Positions 1 to 10,400 of a stretch of DNA of 64,000 bases are shown here, in pieces; the stretch's first letter is position 1, and every line of letters begins with the position of its first letter. Source of the stretch: Cordylochernes scorpioides (lineage: Eukaryota; Arthropoda; Arachnida; Pseudoscorpiones; Chernetidae); the NCBI GenBank assembly GCA_030710605.1, contig CP092879.1, positions 42,799,215 through 42,863,214 of the forward strand. Reading direction: 5' to 3'. The notes below the pieces were generated by a model that ran no database searches, was not told where the DNA came from, and was given only the letters and a program-made list of their open reading frames with translations. The translations under genes were made by a program, and so were the position numbers.

Positions 1-290
1 ACAACGTGCCTTTTTTGCCACAAAGTGTCTTTTTTTGGCCTCAAAGTGTCTTTTTTGACTACAAAGTGTCTTTTTTGGCTACAAAGTGTCTTTTTTTGGC
101 CACAAAGTGTCTTTTTTGGCCACAACGTGCCTTTTTTTCCACAAAGTGTCTTTTTTTTTTTTGGCCAGAAAGTGTCTTTTTTTGGCCCCAAAGTGGTTTT
201 TTTTGGCCTTAGAGTGTCTTTTTTTTTTTTGGCCTAAAAGTGTCTCTCTTTTTTTGCCTCAAAGTGTATTTTTTTGGCCACAAAGTGTCT
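1..290. repeat. Minisatellite, about 20-bp unit
   Basis: About 13 imperfect tandem units, each a purine-poor run of Ts followed by GGCCACAAAGTGTC or a close variant. Units vary mainly in T-run length. The short open frames here (Phe/Trp-rich) are by-products of the repeat and are not genes. The AAAGTGTCTTTT core recurs once at about 1164-1179 inside a DNA-transposon end, so the array may have expanded from the interior of such an element. Confidence 0.85.
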
Positions 291-305
291 TTTTTAAAGA
301 ACTAT

Positions 306-500
306 GATAAACTAACGCGCCATCTATTTTAGGGATACGCTATTGAATAGCGTATGTTTCTTTTTTCAGTAAAGCAATTCTATACTGCTTTTATGGCAAC
401 GATGAAAATAATGAGTGAACCTGACTCATCAGTAGTAAACCCTGCCAGTATTTTTATCATTGCAGCAAATTTTAAAACATCCATGCAATGAATAGTTCAC
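306..500. repeat. Degraded foldback-family fragment
   Basis: It begins with a CGCGCCATCT motif and continues into a decayed version of the block 'actgatgagcc...cctccca' near 420-460. Better copies of both parts lie at 22364-22797 and 32174-33110. No coding potential. Confidence 0.45.
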
Positions 501-537
501 ATTTTAAATAAAAATATCTTTAAACCCTTGCACATAT

Positions 538-705
538 ATACACTCATAGACAAAACTTAAGGAAGTTGTACCTTTTAGCATGTATATCGGGATTCAGACA
601 ATAACTCAGAAAATATATTTGATACACAGTAACCTTTATTAAAAGACTCAAGAGATAACCAAGTATGAATAAAATTGTCTCTGTCTCCTTTGATGATAAT
701 AAAAG
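538..705. mobile_element. MITE M1, left part only
   Basis: Starts with the terminal repeat TACACTCATAGACAAAACTT preceded by TA, then shares the interior of the full copies at 12764-12983 and 26340-26557. The right terminal repeat is missing. The TA flank and the short terminal inverted repeat fit a Tc1/mariner-type miniature element. Confidence 0.65.
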
Positions 706-949
706 TAAATCTTTAAAAAAAGTGGTTGAAATAATTTGAAAAGAGAAATGTATGCAAATATTTTTGCAAACTTTTTAGATTACTTTTTTCTATTTGATTG
801 AAGAATATCTGGTTCATTACCCCAGTTGTTTTTGGGCAAGCTCATGACGTGTCAAAGCCGAATTAAATGCTTAGTTCCGTTGTTAAATCTTATTGTAAAG
901 CAATTTGAATTTACATATGATTATATTCACCTCAAAAATAATAATTTAA

Positions 950-1053
950 ACTTACAAGTATATAGATATCTTACATGTTTATAGAATCTTTGTAAAAGGT
1001 TGGCGTTCAGCCAACTAAAATATTGGTAAAATAAATGATATTTTGATCCAATA
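950..1053 (+). repeat. Fragment of U3/A8 hammerhead-like foldback, cut by gap
   Basis: Contains the stem GTTGGC/GCCAAC (about 1000-1016) followed by AAAATATTGG, as in the copy at 35430-35495. The core is decayed (TTGTAAA instead of TTGATAA; TAAA instead of GAAA). The sequence stops at the N gap, so the closing CCAATATA cannot be seen in full. Confidence 0.5.
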
Positions 1054-1153
1054 NNNNNNNNNNNNNNNNNNNNNNNNNNNNNNNNNNNNNNNNNNNNNNN
1101 NNNNNNNNNNNNNNNNNNNNNNNNNNNNNNNNNNNNNNNNNNNNNNNNNNNNN
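1054..1153. other. Assembly gap (100 N)
   Basis: Exactly 100 N, the usual placeholder for a gap of unknown size. The repeat fragment to its left is truncated by it. Confidence 0.98.
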
Positions 1154-1280
1154 TAGTTGCAGAGCCAAAGTGTCTTTTAGAGAGAGGTGTCCTCTTACAC
1201 GAGAGTTGCTAAATAGTAAACATGATGTGATAGATAGATGTCCTCTAGCGTGAGTGTCCTCTCATGGAGGTTCTACTGTA
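1154..1280. mobile_element. End of a pogo/Tigger-like MITE
   Basis: Ends with GGAGGTTCTACTGTA, the inverted counterpart of TAGAACCTCC at the start of the element at 50236-50419. The interior has several GTGTCCTCT motifs and one copy of the AAAGTGTCTTTT core found in the array at 1-290. The left end is hidden by the gap. Confidence 0.5.
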
Positions 1281-1455
1281 TATAAATTCGGTATGAATTC
1301 TATATTGGGTAAAAAAAAATAATAATAAATATGAAGATTAGGCATTTAAAATTGTCAAAAAGGTATATCCATGACCCCTCAAGTAAGTATCAAAGATAGT
1401 CAAAGCGCTATATTTGTGCGATCAACGGTAAGCCTTTTTGATTATAGTTGTTTTA

Positions 1456-1645
1456 TTTTAAAAAGGTAACAGACATAATTATAGCCACGCTCAATAAATT
1501 GAAACAGCAAGTAGGTAAACAGCGTGGTAAGTTTCTTTATTGGGAACTACGAGCTTTCGGACATCAGCTGCCCTTCATCAGGTACAATGGGTGGTTGGAA
1601 AAAGTGAACCAATATATACATGCAGTAAATTAGCATAAGAGAAAG
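1456..1645 (-). repeat. PLE terminal repeat with hammerhead-like core, inverted copy
   Basis: Near-exact inverted copy of 2455-2600. On the - strand it holds CTGATGA (1575-1581), a stem-loop, and GAAA (1555-1558), the ordered core boxes of a hammerhead ribozyme. Together with the copy at 2504-2541 it makes the whole 1.1 kb block foldback-shaped. Confidence 0.6.
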
Positions 1646-1852
1646 CTAACTAACATCTATTTAAAATAATTAAGAAATTTACATAAGAACTAAAGATAAA
1701 AGTACGAGATTTCTAAAAAATACGAAATTTCTAAAAAATAGACTAAAAATCTGTGTATGACGGATAAAAGGCAAAACACGAGAAAAAAGGATGGGAAGAC
1801 AAGAAAAGCGTAGGCATCTATCCACAATGAAGGAAGGAAGCGAAATAAGATG

Positions 1853-2199
1853 TCAGTGGCCAAGTTTAGAAAAAGCAGTATATTGAGGGGGGAGATCTAT
1901 TTTCCTATTAAAACTAGGGATGGAGTTAGACACGAGAGCCTCCAGGACCAAACGTTGATATTTATTCTTAACTTCACTGTATACCGGAATCGTGTTGCGT
2001 AGATTAAAAGAGTGGTTAAATTCGTGGCTGTGTTGATATAGTAGTGACTTACGATCATGGGAACGGATGTTTCGTTCGTGTTCTAGGACACGAGTGGCAA
2101 TGGTGCGGCCAGTTTCTCCGACGTATGATTGTGGACAGTCGTTGCACGGTATTCTGTAGATGGCATTGGAGAAAGATTGGGGGCTGGGCCTGACGGATG
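1853..2199 (-). pseudogene. Penelope-like element GIY-YIG endonuclease domain
   Basis: The - strand is open for about 110 codons down to a TGA at 1853-1855, with no usable ATG. It reads as the C-terminal GIY-YIG endonuclease of a Penelope-like retroelement. The N-terminal strand reads AIYRIPC, then CNDCPQSYVGETGR gives the CX2C pair and the YVGET half of the GIY-YIG core, then TRVLEHERNIR supplies the conserved Arg and Glu-His. It ends in a Gly-His. In an intact PLE this domain follows the RT on the same strand. Here the RT fragment (2197-2538) is on the opposite strand, so the locus is rearranged. The missing RT fusion makes it a remnant. Confidence 0.75.
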
Positions 2200-2538
2200 T
2201 GGGCGAGATATGTCGATGACATTTTTTGTTTGCATCAGAGCACTGACCACTCCCCTATCCTGACTGTTTTAAACTCCTATCATTCCGATTTACGTTTTAC
2301 CCACAATTCTTCCCGTTTTAATTGTATCCCGTTCTTAGACGTTTTAGTGGGTAATCTCCAGGGTCGTTTCCATACAACCGTTTTTCGTAAAGCCGGTTTT
2401 ACCCCTTCTTACTTGCATTTTTCATCACATGCTCCCGTCTCCCATAAAATGCTAATTTACTGCATGTATATATTGGTTCACTTTTTCCAACCACCCATTG
2501 TACCTGATGAAGGGCAGCTGATGTCCGAAAGCTCGTAG
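2197..2538 (+). pseudogene. Penelope-like element reverse transcriptase fragment
   Basis: Fragment of about 113 residues covering the RT catalytic strand: WARYVDDIFC carries the YVDD motif, followed by the palm and thumb segment with IPFLDVLV and FRKAGFTPSYLHFSSHAP. This spacing is typical of Penelope-like RTs. The fingers and the rest of the thumb are absent and the reading frame runs into the terminal repeat. It starts at the very base where the - strand endonuclease fragment ends, so two PLE fragments are joined head to head. Confidence 0.75.
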
Positions 2539-2541
2539 TTC
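2504..2541 (+). ncRNA. Hammerhead-like core in PLE terminal repeat
   Basis: CTGATGA (2504-2510), stem II GGGC/GTCC with a 7-nt loop, GAAA (2527-2530), then AGCT/AGTT as a short stem III with a 3-nt loop and C as the candidate cleavage base (2541). The first stem I pair would be C-C, so activity is doubtful. Hammerheads are established components of Penelope-like elements, which supports the identification. Confidence 0.5.
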
Positions 2542-2639
2542 CCAATAAAGAAACTTACCACGCTGTTTACCTACTTGCTGTTTCAATTTAAAAAGGTATA
2601 TTATACTTCATTTACGTCACATATATATATTACTTGAGG

Positions 2640-3117
2640 GCAACAGTTAAAATCATAATGGATCAATATTGATGATATTGCGGTTTTTGACCAAATTCCT
2701 GCCGAAATACATGTGTAGATTACCTGGCTAAAATTTACTGAAGTTGTCGAGGTTGCATCAAACCTTTTGTTTGCCAAGAGATCCGTGTGGCATGTTCTGG
2801 TGACCATAGAGGTCCCATATGCCCTGAAGTTAATCCCGTCTCTGTTTACAGTGTTGCACATGTTATTCTGTTGCGCATGTATCGAAGATGCTCACGTGTC
2901 ATCTAAACGCGTTGTTTTCACCATGATATCCGTGTGGCTTGTCTTTATTCATGTAGTACATATACCGCGCGTTTGTATTGAGATGGTCCACGTGCCTCTC
3001 CCCGTGTTCGCTAGAAGACCTATGGAACATGTCTTGATAATTCTAGAAATGGTATTTTGTATTGAAGTTGACCATGTGTTCATCAAGAGGCTTTTTCACA
3101 TGTCACGATGCTTATAG
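2640..3117. repeat. Degenerate satellite copies
   Basis: Diverged relatives of the 83-bp array that follows: recurring 'catgt', 'ttcaccat', 'gaagatg' and 'gttcatca' blocks at loosely regular spacing. The open frame at 2767-3117 is Val/His/Met-rich, matches nothing I know and tracks the repeat, so I do not call it a gene. Confidence 0.5.
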
Positions 3118-3665
3118 AACATGATATCATGCATATCATGCATTACCAAAACGCCCTGTGTTCACCACGGGCATATGTGGTATGTCCTAATGCTTATAGA
3201 AGATGTGTCATTTATTGAATTTGTCTCATCAAAACGCCCTGTGCTCACCACGGGACACATGTGACATGTCCTAATGCTTATAGAACATGTGTCATGTATT
3301 GGAATTGTCTCACTAAAACGTTCTGTGTTCACCACGGGCACATGTGACATGTCCTAATGCTTATAGAAGATGTGCCATGTATTGAGGTTTTCTCACCAAA
3401 ATGTCCTGTGTTCACCACGGGACACATGTGACATGTCCTAATGCTTATAGAACATGTGTCATGTATTGGAATTGTCTCACTAAAACGTTCTGTGTTCACC
3501 ACGGGCACATGTGACCTGTCCTAATGCTTATAGAAGATGTGCCATGTATTGAGGTTGTCTCACCAAAATGTCCTGTGTTCACCACGGGCACATGTTGTCC
3601 TAATGCTTATAGAAGATGTGCCCATGTATATCTCACCAAATCGCCATGTGTGAGGCTCATGTACC
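3118..3665. repeat. Satellite array, 83-84-bp period
   Basis: The anchor CACCACGGG occurs at about 3163, 3247, 3330, 3413, 3497 and 3580, giving a period of 83-84 bp. Each unit reads roughly: cacatgtgacatgtcc, taatgcttatagaa, catgtgtcatgtattg, tctcac, aaaacg, ctgtgttcaccacggg. A/B-type alternation is visible (CACGGGCAC versus CACGGGACAC), suggesting a 167-bp higher-order unit. Confidence 0.9.
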
Positions 3666-4336
3666 ATGACTTGACCTGACATCCGGAACATTGACGGCTG
3701 TTTCAGAATGCTGAAAACCAACCAACTCTCCTGTATTTCGAATGATACCTTTACAGACCTGGAGTCGGTAAAGACTATGTGAGTGGCGGTCATTTTATTC
3801 CATGCGGGACTGTGCTGGGCATGTCGTACCATTTCTTTGTCTTCTCGTCTATTTACTTTATGTGTAATAGCATAGTGTTATATCTTTGTAACGTGTGATC
3901 ATACATAACGAATGTCATATTCCCCTGAATAGAGTGGTACAAGAATATTCTGCCAATATATATAGATTTCTTGATAATTTTGACCAATGTTTTCCTAAAC
4001 TTTCCACAAAATTTATTTCATTTTATCTTTTTTATAACGTATTCAAGAACAAAATAGTTTTGCAATGTTTTTTTTTCTCAATAAAGATTAAAAACTATTT
4101 TTGAGAGAGAGGGAGAGGCATTTAACATATATTCTGAATCATAAAATAAATATAATTTTAAATTATCTATATAAGATACATGTATATTTAAGGTTTAAGG
4201 GATGATAGCACTTTATATATGACCATAAGAATCATAAATGATAACATAAATATGTTTATTTTTTCTTATTTGCATCTTTTTCTTGACTTTTATCGAAAAT
4301 TGGGAGGCCTGAAATGACAGAGATGACTTGGTGTAG
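3666..4336. other. AT-rich intron sequence, no gene seen
   Basis: Unique-looking AT-rich DNA upstream of the first Slit exon in the window. No further LRR exon was recognisable. It contains a (GA)n-like stretch near 4104-4120. The segment before 4337 provides the splice acceptor of the first exon. Confidence 0.5.
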
Positions 4337-4408
4337 GTCTTTGTACGGTAATGAGATCAGCTGTATCATGCCTGGGACCTTCGACCGACTCAAGTCTCTC
4401 TCCTCGCT
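4337..4408 (+). CDS. slit: Slit exon: last LRR of LRR domain 3
   Basis: One 72-bp leucine-rich-repeat exon (one base completing a codon, then [15 protein letters not shown]...LSSL). Acceptor GGTGTAG, donor CT|GTACGT. It corresponds to the LRR that directly precedes LRRCT3 in Slit proteins. The following intron is only 59 bp. Phase 2 at both ends, the pattern shared by the other single-LRR exons here. Confidence 0.9.
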
Positions 4409-7400
4409 GTACGTATTGTCCTCAGGTTCTCCGTGGGTGTGGTGATATCTCAGATGACATGTCGCAGAAACCTGCTGTCCAACCCTCTGCGCTGCGACTG
4501 TCACCTACGCTGGATGTCCGACTGGCTGAAGGAAAAGAACATTGTGACAGGAAACCCCAAGTGTCAAACTCCCAACCAGCTCCGCAACGTCCCCATTCAG
4601 GATGTGGAAACCAAGGACTTCAGCTGCGAAGGTAGGATTGCATCCAAGCATCTGTTTTCTCTACAACTCTTTTTGGTGTAGTTAGGATATTATCTCTAAA
4701 GATAGTGTTTTCACTAGTAACGTATATATACAGGATGTAGAAACCAAGGACTTCAGCTGCGAAGGTAGGATTGCATCCAAGCATCTGTTTTCTCTACAAC
4801 TCTTTTTGGTGTAGTTAGGATATTATCTCTAAAGATAGTGTTTTCACTAGTAACGTATATATACAGGATGTAGAAACCGAGGACTTCAGCTACGATTCTA
4901 GGATTGCACCCAAGCATCTGTTTTCTCTACAACTCTTTCTGATGTAGTTGGGATATTATCTTTAAAGATGCTGTTATCACTAGTAACGTATATATACAGG
5001 ATGTAGAAACCAAGGACTTCAGCTGCGATGGTAGGATGGCATCCAAGCATCTGTTTTCTCTACAAATGTTTCTGATATAGTTAGGATCTCTAAAGATAGT
5101 GTTTTCATTAGTAACGTTTATATACAGGATGTGGAAACAAAGGACTTCAGCTGCGATAGTAGGATTGCATCCAAACATCTGTTTTCTATACAATTATTTT
5201 CTGATATAGTTAGAATAAAATCTCTATATAAAGATAGTGTTTTCACTAGTAACGTTTATATACAGGATGTGGAAACCAAGGATTTCAGCTGCGATGGTAG
5301 GATGACAACCAAGCATCTGTTTTCTTTACAACTTTTTCTGATATAGTTGGGATCTCTAAAAATAGTGTTTTCACTAGTATATAACGTATATGAACAGGAT
5401 GTAGAAACCACGGACTCAGCTGCGATGGTAGGATTGCACACAAGCATCTGTTTTCTCTACAACTTTTTCTGATGTAGTTAGGTTAGGAATCTCTGAAAAT
5501 TATGTTGTCATTTTTAACTTATATATACTGGATATAAAAACAAATACTTTCCACTTACTTAAGTTTCGTCAATGAATAGAAAAGCGTTAAAATGTGTTAC
5601 AATTTTCTGCGATAGAAAGCGCTAGGAGATGATGATATGTGAAATTTGATGATTATATAATCAGAATGTGGTGTTCAGCCGACCAGGACCAGCTGTTCGA
5701 CTGCGGACCACCCCCGCCTTGTCCTGCAGGGTGCACGTGCACCGGAACTGTGGTACATTGCAGCAGACTGCATCTCAAGGCCTTCCCTCGCGGCTTACCT
5801 CACACGACAACTGAGCTGTAAGTCAACGTCTCTCTAACATGTTTCTCACCAACTTGATCACAGAAACTTTCGATAGTTACAACTTCGAATATATATATAT
5901 AGATTGTTCTGACCTTCAGTGCATCATGAATGGTATATCCTATTCAAATGTTAGAAGAGAGAAAAGGTAAACGCAACAAGTTTATTTATTTCAATTGTAT
6001 GGATATTTTAATGACGTCTATATACATGCTGATGAAAATACCAAGCAAAATTCTTACTATCTTAAGCCACAAGTTACAATATAGAAATAACGTTCACAAT
6101 CTCATAATTCTTAATTATTTCACCAAGTTACATAGGTCTACCATTGTCGCCGAGGTTTTCTGATACGGAAGTCTAGAGAAGGTCAAGAACTCTCTCAGAT
6201 GGCAACAAAAGAATTCTTACAATTCTTTCATTAATTTGTTCCACTCACATACCATGCCCAGCAATGGCCGCAGCCTTGCAGAAAATTGACATGGGCTAAG
6301 AGCAGCAGCTTTACACACCCAAGATAGTGGACATTGCTGCTGCTGTGATAGAGATACACGGTGACATCTGAGACTCTTCATTGGACACGACAACAACAAC
6401 TCACATACTATTGGAATCCTAATATAGATAATAGTTTTTGATTTACTACAGACATATTTCCTTTAATTATTTGATCAGGAAAGATCAAAACAAAGTATTT
6501 TGACATCAAAGAGATTTCTTTCTGTTCAAATACTCCCATTTTCTCTACGAGACCATGAACTCAATTTGAAAGATGGCAACATGCACGAAGTAATAAATTA
6601 CCAGGTAGACCTATACAATGCTAAAGAACATTCCACAAACACCAAGAAGAAGAGGTATCCCTCGATGAATAACGACAGCCAAGTAATTGACCTATTAGAA
6701 AGATTCCAAGCCAACAATGGATGAATTCACATTCATCTTCCAACAATGCAAATAGCTGACATCTTAATTGTGGATTCCAAGTTGATTGGAGGACTCCACA
6801 CATCAGGCAGTGTTGACATACAAACAATAAAACCTAATTCTAGATTGGAATGGCGATAATAACTCGTCGATGAGGTTACAGAGATTCGTTTCTTGTAGCC
6901 TAGACAGCCTAGTTACTCCAGTCGACTATCCCATTATATCATGTTATTCAAGAAATGAATATTGATATTTTAATTTTTGTAAGAAGGCAAGGAAAAACCA
7001 CCGCATCCTTTTTTTTTCGAAGAATGGACTAAGTGGACTAAGGTAACATCTAGAAATAGAACGCGGCTGATTCCACACTCGCCTTTTCAGTGATACGTTA
7101 ACCTATGCACGGTGGAATCTGTGGCCACTGGACATACGTCGGACCTGGAGTCGGTTGTTGGGTTCTGTGCTGCATGGAGTATAGGAACTCCATCTTTGCT
7201 TTCTTCCTGGTCAATGCTTGCATCTAGGTACTTGTTAACCTGTTGAAGAAAGTCAAAAATCTTAATTCTATCGAAAAATCTTATGAGATATCACTCGCTG
7301 TTCTAAGGAGTCACATATTTGTTCTTTATAGTCTACCATTCTATAATGACTAGAAATTCTGCAATGGCTGACTACAAAGAACATAATAAAGAGTAAAATT

Positions 7401-10400
7401 TCATCAGCATCATCGACTTAATCAAGACTTTCAAATTATTCCAACAATACAACAAGCTCCTCAATACCAACTTGTCTTTGCTGTTCGTTAATCACCTCTT
7501 CCATCAATTGGAAATCTGTCTCCATCCGTACTTCTTAATTGCATATACATGTATAGATAATAAAAAGACATATATTGGATCGAATAAAATATTTATTTGC
7601 CAATATTACGGTTGGCTGAATGCCAACCTTTGTCAAGGCATTACATTTTTGTATATATACAAACTCAGCGCCGCATTGTATTATAACACCGCGGCGCTGA
7701 GTTTTTTTTTTTTATACAAAAATGTAATGCCTAATGTTTGACGTTCAGCCAACCAAAATATTGACAAATGAATATTTTATTCAATCCAATATATGACCTT
7801 TAGTTATCTAAATATTTACCCTTGATGCAGAGAGGAAGGCCCTATATCAATAAATTAAATGTACCAACATTTCACCCTACGTATTGCTCTCGAAAATATC
7901 AGCAAACAAATCTAAGGCAATAGCGTACTATAATTTTTAGATCATCAATATGTTAGGACCAGTCAACAAGTGAATGACTTTGAGACGAAGAGTAAAGCCA
8001 GTTCAATTTCTATGTAAATAACACAAGATGATTATTACCTTACCCAATTGGGAGAATCTGTATGGGGCAAGTCCCTAATAAAGGCTTTTATGTGCGTGTG
8101 TTATCTATATATTTGATTGTGGATTGCTCTATATGTATGTTTGTAGATTGATAGATCTATGTGGTTCTACATTTGTTGTATTGTGAGGGTTCTATAGAGA
8201 TCTAATAAGGCTCTACTTGACAAAGGGCCTCGACCTCCCCTAGCGAAGGAGGGAACATTCCGGTGGAGATTTCATCACCCGCGGCGACGATCCAATGGTG
8301 GGGGAAGGGGGGATGTTTGACTCACCCCTGGCTGGGGATGACACACATTATCCACCCCCCTCCCCCTGGGTCCGGATAATTAAAAAGTCAGTCGAAGTCA
8401 GTCAACCGGCATTCTCTTTCTAGTAGATCCTTCAGGCGCCTCTATGTTGTCTTTAGCCGTTCTCTACTTTTTATATATATGTATTTATAATACAATATAA
8501 TGCGGCTTGTGATTGTAAAACTACATTTAAAAATTATCCCGCATGTGTTTCTTTTCAACGAAAAATAAAAAAAAAATTGAAGAGAAATAACGATTATTTC
8601 TAACCTCAGGGATGAGGTATGAAAGGATGAATTCCCATCCCTGGACACTTTTATTTTTCCGTTTATCATTACTCTTCACAATTCATCCTTTCATACCTCA
8701 TCCCTGAGGTAAGAAATAATCGTTATTTCTCCTTAAAATAAATTTTGATTTTAGGTTGAAAAGAAACACATGCGGGATAATTTTCAAATGTCGTTTTACA
8801 ATCTATGTATTTATCTTCTAGTAAATCAATCTCAATACTGATGTACCCTTTCAATCAGTTTCTCCAATAGAATAAATCGATAGTCTGATTTATATATTTC
8901 GAAGAAGGTATCAAAGTTGAAGGCGATGAGTTTCTTTATGTATGCGGTATAATCTTGGCAAGTTTTCGGACTATGATGTCCTTCAATAGGTTACTGAGTT
9001 AGCTTTGATTCTTTCTTCGAAATGTTATCTGGAGATTCCTTCTCTTGTAATATATATTATAGTAAATCAGTTCTCTAATACTGATGTACACTTTCAATCA
9101 GATTCTCCAATACAATAGATTGATACCCATAGTCTGAGTAAGATGTTACATTAATTACACATACAACTTTATTGTGACCACCAGTTTTATAGATTCACAG
9201 CAAGAAGGAAGCATAGATGGTGCTCCTATACTCCAGGCAGCGTAGAACCCAACAACAGTCTCCAGGTCCGACGCATGTCCAGTGGCCACAGATTCCACCG
9301 TGCATAGATTAATGTATCATTGAAAAGGCGAGTGTGGAATCAGCCGCGTTCTATAAGATTGTCTCAAAAGTTCGTAAACACCTGCAACAAATTCCAAATA
9401 TATATTCATATAATATATATGTCATAATATATACTCTTCCAGGAATAATAAAGCCAACCAAGAGACAACCCAGAGAGAGACGGGAGGGTCACTTAAGATA
9501 CCAGCGACATTCCAAGGGCCACCACTGGGGCCCGGTCAGTTAACACCTTGGGACTTTTAGGACAGTTGGGGATTGTGTGCGACACGAACGGCCGCCCGGC
9601 TGTGCCGGGCCCGTCTCTCTCTCTCTCTGGTTGCCTGGGTTCCTCTTCCAAATTGTGGTGTGATTATTTCTCTTCCCACCTTATTATACCACATATATAT
9701 CCAAATTATTATTTTTTCAAGAAATTACGCACTTCTGGGACAACTTTGTAGTTCTAGATGTTACCTTAGTTACTTAGTCCATTCTTCGAGAGTTTTCTTT
9801 GAATTTATTTTCCTTTCCTTCTACATCCATATGCCGTTAACTTAATAGCAGGTTCTTCCGACCTTAAAAGCCATTTCCAACTTCAAGTAAATGCTATCCT
9901 CCCTTTCCTCTTTATTACTTTAATTATGTTCTGTTCTAAAAATATCGCAACCCATAAAATATACATTCAAATAAAAAACGGGACATCTTGGATTGAAATA
10001 AAAACTGCGTTTATATTGTGATATCTCGACGATTAGAACGTTCGTCTTTTTTTTAAAGAAGCTCTTGAAAAAGCCAAACGTTCTGATCGCCAATAAACAC
10101 CACATGTATTTTTCGATCTAAGATGTACATTTTTTTATTTGAATGTTCTGTCCAGTTAGGTTCACACATTTTCATCCAACTGGACGTTTCCCCATTTCTA
10201 CTGCCATCTACCTTTTCTTGAATAATCACGAAAAGTCAACTATGTACGCGTTTCAGGCTGTTGGCCCTCGCTAGTGTGTTGCAGTATGTACCTCAATGAC
10301 CAAAATATGTGGCCCTAGAGACCTCCTAAAATATATACGCTGATTAATAATGTTTTCTATATTATATAATAGTCTTTTTAGTTAAGGAATTTTCACATCA

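Noticed and set aside
2767-3117. 116-codon frame as a membrane protein
   Set aside because: Hydrophobic stretches reflect a decayed satellite; no family match and no start context.
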